NCBI GenBank assembly: GCA_958430865.1
Contig: CAUDNR010004434.1
Span: 123,878-140,134 of the forward strand
Length of the DNA stretch: 16,257 nucleotides
DNA from: Entrophospora sp. SA101
Taxonomy: Eukaryota > Glomeromycota > Glomeromycetes > Entrophosporales > Entrophosporaceae
Direction of reading: 5' to 3'
Shown here: positions 1 to 10,434 of the stretch, in pieces
Layout: every line of letters begins with the position of its first letter
How positions within the stretch are numbered: the first letter of the stretch is position 1
Notes under the pieces: model-generated
Told to the model about the DNA's origin: nothing
The model's input: the letters and a program-made list of their open reading frames with translations, nothing else
Databases searched by the model: none
Program-made: the position numbers and the translations under genes

Positions 1-1
1 C

Positions 2-463
2 ATTTACAGCTTTGGGATGATTATGTGGGAATTCACCACAGGCAAAAAACCTTTTTATAATGTACCACATGATCATCATCTAATAATGGATATTCTTGGA
101 GGAGTGAGACCTAAAGTCACCAAAGACACTCCTGAATCCTATGCTGAATTGATGAAAAAATGTTGGGACTCAAATCCAGAAAATAGACCAACTGCTGGTG
201 AAATTTTTTATTGTTTTTATGAATGGCCTTCTGAAAGAAATAAAAAAATCACTGAATTAGCAGAATCAAAACGCCAAGAGATAATTAAATCAGAAAAATA
301 TCTTTCAGAAGCAAAAAATTACAAACACCATGTAGATGCATTCTATACAAGTCGCTCACTTAGTAAGTTAATTGAGCAGGCTAATAATAAATTGGCTAAT
401 ATATCAATGGATGATGATGATGATTCATCAAAAAAAAAAATTCAACCAAAATTCAGCTGTTAA
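2..463 (+). CDS. Protein kinase, C-terminal part only (5' end outside window)
   Basis: The frame is open from base 2 and gives 153 residues ending at TAA 461-463; the first ATG at 17 is internal, not the start. The protein opens inside the C-lobe of a kinase domain. IYSFGMIMWEF is subdomain IX, the GKKPF segment follows, and CWDSNPENRPT is subdomain XI with its invariant Arg. The nucleotide-binding loop and catalytic loop must lie upstream of the window. After the domain comes a charged, helical-looking stretch (about residues 75-130) and a tail with five Asp in a row followed by SSKKK. This C-terminal style is typical of the large tyrosine-kinase-like/Sel1-associated kinase expansions of Glomeromycotina. 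Predicted role is phosphotransfer in signalling; the substrate is unknown. The reading is intact to its stop. I am confident of the domain, not of the subfamily. Confidence 0.9.
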   Translation: MYSFGMIMWEFTTGKKPFYNVPHDHHLIMDILGGVRPKVTKDTPESYAELMKKCWDSNPENRPTAGEIFYCFYEWPSERNKKITELAESKRQEIIKSEKYLSEAKNYKHHVDAFYTSRSLSKLIEQANNKLANISMDDDDDSSKKKIQPKFSC

Positions 464-2136
464 TTTTAGGTGCCATAAACATAAAGGTGCCACTTTACAA
501 GAAATCAAGCAAGCGCGATTGACTATATAAACATTAATGTTGAATGAATGTTTATTCAAATGCTTGCTGTTCGGTTTTTTTGCTATATAAATTCGGATAT
601 AACATTATTCTTACTGAGTGGCATCCTTGCCAAAAGTGAATAGCCGAATCTTGGTTGAAATTTTTTTTGAAAAAAACCAAGAAAAAAAAAAAACGGAACT
701 CGGAAAGTTACTTGACTCAAACCTTTATAGTAATCCTTTACTGAAGAGTTATTATTAATGGCACCCAGAAAGGTAAAACAGACGTAATCGTTATTGGTAG
801 CACTAAAAGAGAAAAACCTTTGGTTACTACTTCATTAAAAAACTTTGAATTTTAGAATCGTAAAGTCAGTATGGAATGCTCCTAAACGCCGATATTAATT
901 AAAGAAAATCATCTAATTTTGATATTTACATTGATGAAATTACTTACCTCGGCCAGAAACCAATTTCAGTCTAATGGGAACATTTACGTTCTCCCTGATT
1001 GCATGTATAATTGTCATATTCATTTATCATACTAAGATAAATTAAAGACTAGACATGTCTTGAAAGTAGTGATGGTAGTATATTTGATTATGATTAGCAT
1101 TTATAACTTTAGTGTTTAATGTTATAGCTATGATTGTTTATATACCTAAAAGGACTAAAATTTCTCAATTATAAGAATCCATTCCATGTTATTTTTCTTC
1201 TACTAGGCAATTGCTCACATTGAAGCGTTAGATCCTGAAACTTGAGCCCCAAAATAGGGCAAGGATGTATTATTAAAAGTCTAAAAAAAAAAAAATCATG
1301 ATCCGCGTCTTAAGTAAGGATGAACCAAGAAAATATTTCTGAACTGCAAGCTCATTTAATCCCTTTTGAAGAATAAAAATACGTATATAAAATACCTAAA
1401 GACGCCCAAGAAAAAAGTCATGAACACTCACTTGACTGATTTATGTTTTAGATTGATTGAAATTACCAAATCATGTTGTAAAACCCGTTAATATCACACA
1501 CAAATCATTGTTTCATCACTTTGTATTACATGTATTTTCTCAAACACTAATTTAATTACGATGTGCATGAATTCAAATTTGGTTAAACGAATAGTTTCAA
1601 GTAGCTGAGCACGTCCATTCTACCTTAATGAGGAGAACAAATAGAACTTGATTCAATTTGACGATCTAGATTCGCAGCTCCATTATCAAGATTTAGTTCA
1701 AATCGCAACTGCTAATTGACCAATTAAATCTTTTATAATTGACCGAACTGGATCTGGTATATCAAATATATTTTAAAAAATGAATGATATATGATGTGCA
1801 TCAAAAAAGGAAATTTAAAATAACGTCTGGCTTTACCATGATTATGTCCATTTTCATTAATCATTTTGAGTTGTTATTATTATGACGCGATTACCCAACA
1901 TACAATATTTGTCAACATCAATGACGGATGGAATTAGTCAGACAAACAAATTATATCTCTGAGACAATTATTAATTACATGTAATTAACGCATACACGGA
2001 ATCGCTCGAATGATAGAATTTTTTTTCTTGATTTGTCCATTTATCCCAAATATGTTTACTGTCTCATATATACCTTAACATTACCACAAATCAATTCAAT
2101 TGATAAAAAAATAAAAACCAGAAAATTAAATTAATT
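464..2136. other. Long gene-free stretch with decayed coding-like pieces
   Basis: No long open frame is present. A short fold-back sits at 509-567: GCAAGC/GCTTGC arms around ATAAACATT (527-535) and AATGTTTAT (547-555). Coding-like scraps appear on the plus strand. ATGGCACCCAGAAAG at about 759 is followed in another frame by a 27-residue run ending EKPLVTTSLKNFEF. A run reading DIYIDEITYLGQKPISV lies near 923-972. Another, reading AIAHIEALDPET, lies near 1207-1242 with stops after it. They may be remnants of one or more dead genes, or chance. I do not recognise the family. The rest is AT-rich sequence without visible signals. Confidence 0.35.
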
Positions 2137-2168
2137 AATTAATTTGTTTGTTTGTTTGTTTGTTTGTT
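2129..2168. repeat. Microsatellite (TTAA)n then (TTTG)n
   Basis: Four short TTAA units run directly into about six TTTG units. It lies well upstream of the gene at 2724 and is not coding. Such tracts are usually length-variable between strains. Confidence 0.9.
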
Positions 2169-2723
2169 GCTTAATTATTTGTTTGCTTCGTTGTTATTTT
2201 TTCTTTGTTTAAATTAAATATTACATTTAGCTGGTACGGGTCAAGTTTAGAAATTTTGGGAACTTTTGATGTTTTTGGTTTTCTGCTATTATTACTAATG
2301 AACCAAAGATCAATGATGCAAGAAAAAAGACTTTTATTAACCTTTGTTCGCATTTTACACAAACTTAAATTTTATGCTATATATGCTATATTAATATTTT
2401 ATTATCATTTCCTTTTGTGGAATAAAAATAAAACTATAAAAATCGTGGCATTCTGTGTTTTATTCCAATCTTTACTTTTTTTCCTTTTTACACATTCATT
2501 TTACACATATATTTTTTAAAACATCTCACATATTCATCCACTTTTTCACACGTTTATCCGTTGATTTTATTTTGCTTCAATTATTCTCTAAAAGCAAAGA
2601 AATCGTTTAAATGTTAAGCAAAAATAAAAATTAAAAAGAGCACTTTAAAAAAATTTTTTTTCTCATCTTTCATCTTTCATCTTTCATCTTTTCAATTCAC
2701 CATTACTCACAAAAATATAAAAA
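2169..2723. promoter_or_regulatory. Upstream/leader region of the 2724 gene
   Basis: AT-rich, pyrimidine-biased sequence precedes the start codon at 2724. Four (T)CTTTCAT units lie at 2664-2690, and CAAAAATATAAAAA lies just before the ATG with A at -3, a favourable context. A 104-codon frame here (2205-2519) is hydrophobic low-complexity sequence and I treat it as chance. No TATA box or transcription start can be fixed from sequence alone. Confidence 0.35.
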
Positions 2724-3260
2724 ATGAACACTTTGCTAGATCAAAGAAACAATGATGATAATGGCGACGGTAATCTCAATAACAGTTCAACTTTAACTTC
2801 CGATGAAGTCCAAATCACAATAACAGAATCAGCTTTATTTTCACCAAACAATATAAGTCATAACAACGATCTCAACAGCATCGATGGCGATTTTTATAAA
2901 GCTAACTATTCAGATGAAAAATTACCAAGCTATTCAATCATATCAAAAGATATGCCACCAAATTATAACAAAGACGAAGAAGCTTATGAACACAGACACA
3001 GTAGTAATAGCAATGGCGATAGTCATAGCAGTTGTATTGGAAACATTAAACCTGGATCTTGGCCAATAACAAAGAATCTTTACATTTATGGATTTTTGTT
3101 TTGGCCGTTATGGTTTTTTGGCACATTTTTTTATTTTTTTGATAAAAGTTTGACAGAAAAAACTTGGGCAAAGAGGTGTTTGATGAATTCAATTATGGCA
3201 GTTATTGTCATAATTTATGTTTCGATAATTATTGCAAGGTGTAATTGTAAATTCTATTAA
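2724..3260 (+). CDS. Small membrane protein with PY motifs and two helices
   Basis: This is a single-exon frame of 178 residues. Residues 1-115 are hydrophilic and Asn/Ser/Asp-rich, looking disordered. They hold LPSY (67-70) and PPNY (78-81), PY-type motifs that in fungi can recruit WW domains of Rsp5/Nedd4 ubiquitin ligases. Two hydrophobic segments follow: about 118-139 (YGFLFWPLWFFGTFFYFF) and about 152-171 (CLMNSIMAVIVIIYVSIII). They are separated by a short loop containing EKTWAKRC. The layout, cytosolic PY tail plus a C-terminal hairpin with the GFLFWPLWFFG and WAKRC signatures, recalls uncharacterised fungal small membrane proteins. A ubiquitin-ligase adaptor role is an inference. No signal peptide is visible. 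The start is supported by a good A at -3 and by the change in composition at the ATG. Confidence 0.8.
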   Translation: MNTLLDQRNNDDNGDGNLNNSSTLTSDEVQITITESALFSPNNISHNNDLNSIDGDFYKANYSDEKLPSYSIISKDMPPNYNKDEEAYEHRHSSNSNGDSHSSCIGNIKPGSWPITKNLYIYGFLFWPLWFFGTFFYFFDKSLTEKTWAKRCLMNSIMAVIVIIYVSIIIARCNCKFY

Positions 3261-3330
3261 TTATAACAAAAGGAATAAGAAAAGAAGATGAAAAAAACCA
3301 AAAAATTTTATTTTATTTTATTTTTGCATT

Positions 3331-3450
3331 ATACTCCATTTATTCATTCATTCGTTCGTTCATTCATTCGTCCATTTATTCATCCATTTATTCATCCATG
3401 GACACATGCGCGTGCGCATTCTTTCATTTTCATTTTCATTTTCATTTTTT
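3331..3450. repeat. Tetranucleotide and hexanucleotide microsatellites
   Basis: An (ATTC/GTTC/ATCC)n array at about 3337-3399 is followed, after a short GC-richer spacer, by four CATTTT units at 3425-3450. The array lies just downstream of the PY-motif gene, probably in its 3' flank. A 62-codon frame across it is repeat-driven (repeated FIHSF/FIHPF and FIFIF) and is not called as a gene. Confidence 0.9.
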
Positions 3451-4366
3451 GTAGAATTAATTATGGGAATTTTTAAATATAAAAAATCAATCTTCTGATA
3501 TTAATATTAACATTAACATTAATATATAAGAATTCAAAAATTATGTATTCAAATTTAAGCAATAATTTAAAAATGTCGCGTTGAACGTCATTTTATTTCA
3601 AAAATTATTCGTATTAGTATATAATTATGTAATTTTGCATCCTATATACACTTAAACGTTAAAATATTTAATATGGTTCTACAAAAACGTTGTCACGGCT
3701 CTCTTTGTGTATGATTAATCCAAAAATATTTCAATTCAATAAATTGTCTAAATGTAGTTTTTTACTTTTACTTTTACACCAATAAATAAAGGTGCCAATC
3801 TACATTAAACATAGCCTTTAGTTTTCTATTTGGAAATCGCCTGATGATCTTTGACCTCTATGACTTCTATAATAGGGGTTATTTTACACATAAAAAATTT
3901 GCGTATAAAATTAATGCATTTCATAGATGGGTTAATTAATTGATCATTGTATTATTATTTTTTTGATTTTTTAAAAAATTACTTGTAATATATGTGATAA
4001 GTTATCAGTTGCAAATTTTTTATTAATAAATCATATGAATAACAAGAAGTCGTATTGATTAATATATTTCATAAATCAATTGATTTGGATTTTCAAAGAA
4101 ATGTTCATCGTTAGAAAAATGAAATCTGCTGCTTTTTTTCTATTTAAACAAAAAAAAAAATTTTTTTTTTCATTTTCACAGGTCAATTTACTTAAAAGGA
4201 TAAAACTTAAAGCTTAATTACAGGAATGTATATGATTATGCAGCTTTGCATTTATTAAATATGCATTTTATTAAATAATAATATATTTTCCTTATATTTC
4301 CAAAAAAAATTCTGAAATATTTAATTTTGTTAACAAATTTAATAAAATATTTCGCTGTTTAATATA
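3451..4366. other. Gene-free AT-rich intergenic region
   Basis: No open frame or RNA gene is visible. It contains short A/T homopolymers and a small direct-repeat patch of ATTAA units near 3500-3522. I see nothing else that can be supported. Confidence 0.6.
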
Positions 4367-4543
4367 TCATCATTATCACCACCACCACCACCACCACCAT
4401 CATCATAGTTGTTATTTTTTCTTTGAAAAAAGAATAAAAATAAAAGCAAATTGGTGTTGTTATTATTATTATTATTTATTATTATTATTATCATTACTAT
4501 CATCATTATCATCATTATTATTACTACTACTATTATTATTACT
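4367..4543. repeat. Trinucleotide-repeat leader (CAC/CAT)n and (ATT)n
   Basis: A CAC-rich run with CAT edges (4367-4408) and a long interrupted ATT/ATC/ACT run (4457-4543) lead directly into the ATG at 4544. The tract is in frame with the gene and open (Ile/Thr codons) for its last 40 bases but has no earlier ATG there. It is most likely 5' untranslated leader or core promoter. Confidence 0.85.
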
Positions 4544-5583
4544 ATGGAAGGGAAGGAAAACGATCATATTATATTAAATGTTGGTGGAATTAAGGTAAGA
4601 AATATTCTCTTGACAACTTTTTAAAAAATAAAATAAAATAACACGTAAATTTTGATCAGATAATAATAACAATAATAAATTTAACGATAAATTACGTAAT
4701 TTACACGTTCATATGTCTATTTATTATAATTATTTAGTATGAAACATATCGTTCTACGTTAACTTCGTATCCAAAGACTTTACTAGGTACCATGTTTGCT
4801 GATAGAAACAAATGTTTATTGCGTCCAATCAATGATAATGAATATTTCATTGATCGTAATGGTTATGTTTTTTATTATATAATTGAATTTTATCGTACCG
4901 GCAAAATATTCTGGAAAGAACATAACAGCAATCATTTAAGACTATTACAACAAAATAAACACAAGGATATTAATCATAGTGGTGGTGATAATAGATATCA
5001 TAAAATACCATCACTATCTTCGTCGTCGTCATCACATTTGTCGTCGTCGTCAGCAATAACAGCAACAACACCAATTATTCCTGATGCAAAATTAATAACA
5101 AGAGAAGAATTAGAAGAAGAATTACATTATTTTCAAATACCGTTATCATGCATTTGGACATCGTTAAAACAAAGAGCAATTTCTTACAAGATTGATTTAT
5201 TTGTCGAGGCATTGAGAGACGTTTATTTCGAGATATTAAGTGAATTCGAAACAAAAGTAGAAATAAAATTTAGGCGTAATAAACTTCAACCACACATAGT
5301 AACATTTAGCAGTGATTCTTCCGATCTAATTTGCAAATTAATACTAAATATCATAAATCCATTTGAAAGTTGCGGTTATACTTTACTAGACAAATTTGGT
5401 ACGGAAATTGGTTGTTATTTAAAAAACACTATTCCTGATCTACATTGGGAATTAAGTCATGTTGACAATTTTAATTGGTATTGTGTTAAAATGTTTTCTA
5501 CTGAAAGTTTCAATTATGAATCTATTTTACAAAATTCTTGTCTTGGAAATAATAATATTCATCATCGTATAATTGATGATTAA
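4544..5583 (+). CDS. BTB/T1 tetramerisation-domain (KCTD-like) protein, two exons
   Basis: Exon 1 is 4544-4594 and exon 2 is 4738-5583. The 143-nt intron starts GTAAGA and ends TTTAG, in phase 0, giving 298 residues. Splicing restores the T1-type BTB opening HIILNVGGIKYETYRSTL, which neither exon alone contains. The domain continues through YPKTLLGTMF, then EYFIDRNGYVFYYIIEFYRTG (split here by naming only its ends, residues about 53-76). The last BTB helix, LITREELEEELHYFQI, is at about 136-151. Between them, at about 78-132, lies a His/Asn/Ser-rich insert encoded partly by (TCG)n. The C-terminal 140 residues resemble other KCTD-like fungal proteins but I cannot name their fold. The likely role is oligomerisation and possibly a Cullin-3 adaptor function; this is family inference. 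The start is fixed by the domain alignment. Confidence 0.85.
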
Positions 5584-5766
5584 CATCATTTATATTAATT
5601 AATTAATATTCATTAACTGTAATTATAAAAAATTTTCAGATTATAATATTTTTATCCTATTATTAATTAATTATTTTAATTTTTTAAAATAAAAATATTT
5701 CCTATGTTTATTAAAAATAGAATTAAAACATAATTATTATATTACACTTAATAGTATAATTAATTA
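5584..5766. other. 3' flank of the BTB/T1 gene
   Basis: Short AT-rich spacer with A-rich AATAAAA-like words near 5686 that could serve as polyadenylation signals for the upstream gene. It separates that gene from the convergent decayed TLDc copy. Confidence 0.4.
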
Positions 5767-6590
5767 TTCATACCACACATCATAAAGAGCAGCATTATTT
5801 TGTGTACCGTTAATAATCTTATTTGTTTCATTACATTCGTGACCACAAGGCAAAGACCTTTATTTACACACTTCTTATTATCTTCAAAACCATCGCGTAA
5901 TATTTTGTGTTTATAGATTTTTATGTGCAGTGGAATTGATGCTTTGTTCATTTCTAATCTGGTCAATAATTATTCTTAACTGTCCTGTTGTTAGCAAAGT
6001 AGAATCATTCTTAATTTACATCTGGATGACAAATTAGGATATTTGGATCATATAAATCAGATGGTATAATTGATCTATGGTTTGCTGAAGAAATTCGACA
6101 AGTTTTGATTTTTTTTTTCATTGTCGGCATTCCAATCGAGATTGAATTAGTTTTATGAACATTCCGATTAATTAAATTACTCCCAAATGTCAATTTCTTC
6201 CGTGTCCAAACCATCTCATCTTAATAAATCAAATAAAATAATATTTCCTATAATTGAATAGCTTTTTAAACAAAAAATGATTTAGAAGATTTACATATTG
6301 AGCATTCCCCAAGTTTCTTAACACTTCAACATAAACTCCTTTAATCCAAACACAATCAGACAACTCTAATAACAACTGCCATTACATTCCAGGAGGTTTT
6401 GGATCAATATTTAGCCATCAAGTTCAAATATATTATTCTTTTGATTTGTCCATTTACTTGTTCGAAGTAAGGTGGACAGGCTTTTAAACACTAGAGCGAG
6501 TTTTGAATTCTTTAATATTTGGTTCATCCCCAAGAGATATTATTAACACATTATAAATCTTCAATAAAAGTTAAAATTTATTTAAGACAT
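5767..6590 (-). pseudogene. Decayed BTB-BACK-TLDc gene, copy A
   Basis: Read on the minus strand, this matches the intact gene at 6693-8217 piece by piece. The BTB part lies at about 6390-6590, the BACK part at about 6220-6375, the linker at 6011-6214 and the TLDc part at 5767-6010. It is clearly dead. The start reads ATG TCT TAA where the intact gene reads ATGTCTTTCTTA, so a 4-nt loss gives an immediate stop. About 115 bp of the TLDc core (the GGYTS to NPIIC section) are missing near 5810, and the frame shifts several times. The intron is not recognisable. Recognisable remnants are the DGFE and CVNKGLCLVVT region. It lies about 100 bp downstream of the intact copy in the same orientation, as expected of a tandem duplicate. 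Confidence 0.85.
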
Positions 6591-6692
6591 TATTTTTTTA
6601 AAAAAAAAATGATCATCAAAAATGATATTTTTTATACAATAAAAAAAATAAAAAAAAATTATTAAAATGTATAATTTAACATTTAATAGGAA

Positions 6693-8217
6693 CTATCCAT
6701 TAAGTTGCACTTTGAATGCCTCAATTTCACTTGCATAAAACTTATTTGAATTATTATTGAGTAAATTAAGCTGTTTGTAATTATTGCTGCCACCATTACA
6801 ACTAATACAATTATTATTCATCATTAAATCACCACATCCAAAATTAAAAATACTATTATTATAACCACCACTATAATAATTGTTATAAAGAGCATGGCCA
6901 TAATTTTGTATACAACAAATGATTGGATTTTTGATTTCATTAAAATCAAATGAAAATAAAAAACTCCTAGGATCATTATAGTAACCATAACTATAATTGA
7001 ATCCAACTGAAGTGTAACCACCAACTATCCTGTTTGTCTTGTTACATTTTGTAACTACAAAACAAGATCCTTGATTTATACATTTCTCATTAAATGTATT
7101 ATTTTCGAAACCATCACACGATGCCTTGTATAAAAGAGTAAATGTGTATTTACTTTTAGATGGAATTAAATCGATGTTTTTTTCATTTCTGGTCCAATTG
7201 ATAATTATCCTTAACTGTCTTGATGTCAGCAAAGAGGAATCAATTTGAAGGTTACATCTGGATGGCAAATTAGGATATCTTGGAATGCTGGATGTCAGAT
7301 GGTATGATATAATATCTTCATATAAATCAAATGGTATAATTGATTTATAAGGTCTAACTTTATGAAAAAAATCAGTTGAAGAAATTTGATAAAATCTAAT
7401 TGATTTAACAAATTTTGATAAATTCTTTTTCAAAGCTTCAAGACCATCTGTATCCCAAGTTGTAACATCAGGGTTTAAATCCAATTCATTTGTTTGATGA
7501 ACACCCCATTCAATTAAATTATTCCAGATATCAACTTCATCCATACTCAAATCATCCCGCATTGATAAATCAAATAGAATATCTTTTCCTATAGATGAAT
7601 AGCTTTTTAAAACAAAAAATGATTTAGGAGAATTACATATTAAACTTAAACAATATTCCTTCAGTTTCACACGTTTGGGTAATATATAAACAGTGTGTAA
7701 AACTTCAATACAATTTTCATTAATCCAATTTGATTGATTTTTAATAAGATAATCCTCAAAAAAATCACACAATTCATCATCCAATAACAACTCATCAGAT
7801 GCTATTAAAATTCCAAGAAAATTTGATTTATCTACAGTACTCAAATCAAACATGCCTGTATAAATATATCTAAATATATATAATATGTATAGTATATATA
7901 TACATATGTAAATATTACTAAATGATTCTATTCTTAAAAAAAATTTTTTAAATTAAATTAAATTACAAAAATTACTTGAGCAACAAAGAAAAAACTACAG
8001 GGTCAATCTTTGGAAGTTCAATTATATTATTTTTTTGATTTATCCATTTATTTGAAAACTCGTGTTCAAAATAAAGTGAACGGACTCTTAAAACACTAGA
8101 GTGAGCTTTGAATTCTTTAGTATTTGGTTTACTTCCAACAGATATCAACACATTATAATCATATGCTTCATTTAATAAAGAGCCAAAATTTATTGATAAT
8201 TTATTTAAGAAAGACAT
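6693..8217 (-). CDS. BTB-BACK-TLDc domain protein, two exons, apparently intact
   Basis: Exon 1 is 8217-7976 and exon 2 is 7869-6693, with a 106-nt intron GTAATT...TTTAG (7975-7870). Splicing joins ...VFSLLLK to YIYTGMFDL, the conserved end of the BTB fold, giving 472 residues. The domains are BTB at about 10-125 (YNVLISVG, FKAHSSVLRVRS, ASDELLL), BACK at about 130-260 and TLDc at about 292-468. TLDc signatures are FTLLYKASCDGF, CFVVTKC, VGGYTSVGF, SFLFSF, GCGDLMM and the closing EIEAF. BTB proteins of this kind can act as Cullin-3 substrate adaptors, and TLDc domains are linked to oxidative-stress defence and V-ATPase binding in other eukaryotes. The role here is unknown. Exon 1 and exon 2 both lack internal stops, unlike the three neighbouring copies. 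An ATG at 7853 is internal and not the start. Confidence 0.92.
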
Positions 8218-8659
8218 TATTTTAATTCTATAAAAAAAAATTTTCCGACAAAAATAGTGTTATAATAGTAATAGAGACAAAATGACTTGTATTTTTGGTG
8301 ATTCTGCGTAGGATTACACAAAATTTTTAGCCCTAGATTTGCGGAATTTTGTCACCGCAGAAAAAATCGTCATGGGAGATAGTTTAACCGGGGTACATCT
8401 CACATTGTAGTAGATATACATTTCAGGAATTTGGAAAAGGATATTATTATCCATTTATTTGCAAGATGCAGATTGATTTTAAACACTTACCCACTCACTT
8501 GAGTAGAATTTAGGATAGCAGTTATACCTCAAAAGTGAAGAATGTGTTACTTCCAGTGGGTGACTAAAACTGCAGGCATAATTTTAGGCTAAGGAATAAA
8601 TAAAAAATTCTCAACATCCAACTACGTCATCATAAATTTGCTAGTGATATGTGTATTGT
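8218..8659. other. Upstream flank of the TLDc gene; no gene seen
   Basis: AT-rich at first, then mixed. On the plus strand a 42-codon run (8281-8409) is open apart from one TAG and ends in a stop, but it resembles nothing I recognise. Promoter elements of the minus-strand TLDc gene should lie here, though none is obvious. Confidence 0.4.
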
Positions 8660-9345
8660 AGTTTGATTCACTTTGAATGCCTTGAGTAAAATTTGCTGTT
8701 ATTAATGCTTAAAGCATCATAATCAAAATTAAATCTTGAAATATTATGATTACAATTTTTGTACATGAAAATCATCGGATTTTTAAAATCAAAAGAAAAT
8801 CAAAAACTTTGAAATCAACGTAATATACATTATGATCTTTAAATTCGACTGAAGTGTATCTACCAACTATCTTATAGTTGGCTCGGTCTAAAGACCTCCT
8901 AAATTTTGCATAAATTTTAAAAGTATAGAAGTTACTTTCTGTCCTACCTTTTTAAAAAAAAATAGCGTTATTAATTGGTAGGATTAAGGCTTTAATTTTA
9001 TTGTAATAATGAGATTTTCTCAAAAATTATTTGTTCACGAGGAATTTGGCCACTAGTTCATTACTAAATTTGGACCAGATCATGACCATCAGATCTAAAT
9101 TTGGAAGTAAGAAATCATTTTAAAACTAAAATCACGTGAAGTCATATTTTTTTGAAATTGGCAGCAATAGGAGGTCTTTAGACCGAGCCAACCATATTTG
9201 TTTTATGACTCTTGATTCACATATTTATTATTAAATACATTTATTTTGAAAGCTATCAAGTAATGACTTGTATAAAGAGTAAATATATATAGATTTTTAG
9301 ATCATTTCCAACAGATACAAAATCTATTGATAATTAGATTTTTTT
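8660..9345 (-). pseudogene. Decayed TLDc gene, copy C, split by a MITE-like element
   Basis: The minus strand matches the intact gene's C-terminal end at 8660-8875 (CACTTTGAATGCCT, then the ATTTTTAAAATCAAAAGAAAA and ACTGAAGTGTAT neighbourhoods). It resumes at 9195-9300 (GACTTGTATAAAGAGTAAAT). Between these lies an inserted element (8876-9194). Past about 9300 the similarity jumps to the gene's BTB start (CCAACAGATA, TTGATAAT), so the whole middle, including the intron and BACK, is deleted. No open frame of useful length remains. Confidence 0.75.
8876..9194. mobile_element. Non-autonomous MITE-like element with 25-bp perfect inverted ends
   Basis: Perfect inverted repeats at 8877-8901 and 9168-9192 share the core GGCTCGGTCTAAAGACC, itself partly palindromic (GGTCT/AGACC). 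The interior is AT-rich and has no coding frame. The intact TLDc paralogue supplies the empty site: deleting the element with one TAT (8873-8875 or 9195-9197) rebuilds CTATCTTATTTG, against CTATCCTGTTTG in the paralogue. This implies a target duplication of TA or TAT. The superfamily cannot be fixed from this alone; a TA-type duplication would suit Tc1/mariner. Confidence 0.85.
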
Positions 9346-10422
9346 GCCTATTGTAAAATAGTAATTTTACAGATCACGGGAGAGTCAATAACAACAACAA
9401 TAATAGATAAATCGGAAATGATTTACGAAAGTCGCACGGAAAGAAAATCGGAAAAACTGATCAAGAATTCAAACCTGTCCAATTTCATATTAATATTAAT
9501 ATTGTTGTTATTTAATCACCAATAAAAATAATTGACTCACGGAAAAAGACGGAAAAGTAAATATTCTAACATTCTAAAATGTAACAAACCTTTAATTCTC
9601 AGGTTAAATTTAAATGAAGGGATTTAAATGATTTGATCACTTTATAAAATAACTTAATTGGTGGGTGATACCAGAGAAAGATCTGCATTTTTAATAGTAA
9701 ATTTTTCACAAAAATTGCGAATTGTCAACCTTTACACAAAAAATAGTATTATTTTATGTATGAATAAAATTAATCTCAAAAATAATTTTATCTAAAAATT
9801 AACATAGTTTGTGATGAATAAAGACTTTTCAATGCAGGGACCACAGATTTGAGGGCCTCTCTGATTCATTCACAAAGAAATCGGAGAACTAGATGATAGA
9901 ACCTTTAACATGTATAAATAACGTTGTAATTTTCTTAGCTTCACGTATCATTTTTTATCCTCATCATCATCCTTATCATCATCTTTATCATTATGGTCAA
10001 TCAATCATCATAATAACCATTTAATGAATAACACTGTCCTTAACCTTGTCCTTGTCCTTTGAGGTATTATTTAATGAATTTTATTTAGTAGTTTTGGGAA
10101 ACGTACCTGAATTGAGTAATTGAGTAGGGAGTAAGTAACAGCCGAGAAGCAAGAAACGTGATCAAGATATAGTGTGAAATCTAAAGAAGATATTTTTTAG
10201 TATTGCTTATTAAGGAATTGTTTAATGACAGTGAAAGATAGTAAGGCATAAATATATATTTGCGGAAATTGTTGTTACGATTTAGTAGTATAAATAAATT
10301 GAAAGGAATTATATTAACATTATTGGCTTTATTATTGTTATAATATCTCGAGACTTGGACACAATCTCACTATAATGATTTATAAAAATGAAAAAATTTT
10401 TATCCCTAGAATGTAGAATTTA
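9346..10422. other. Gene-free spacer with short simple repeats
   Basis: No open frame is convincing. A (ATC)n-like patch lies at 9960-9990, a few CTTGTCCTT repeats occur near 10037-10060, and AATATTAAT runs lie near 9490-9505. A block of more balanced composition at 9830-9900 has no recognisable gene or RNA. Confidence 0.5.
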
Positions 10423-10434
10423 ACTAGAAATTAG

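Noticed and set aside
2205..2519. 104-codon plus-strand frame, and an overlapping 63-codon minus frame at 2171-2362
   Set aside because: Hydrophobic low-complexity translation of AT-rich leader sequence. Neither shows a domain, and both overlap the microsatellite and flank of the 2724 gene.
2884..3069. 61-codon plus-strand frame inside the PY-motif gene
   Set aside because: Shadow frame of the 178-residue protein.
3288..3476. 62-codon plus-strand frame
   Set aside because: Produced by tetranucleotide repeats; the protein is repeated FIHSF/FIHPF.
8281..8409. 42-codon plus-strand run with one TAG
   Set aside because: No recognisable family and no splice or start context.
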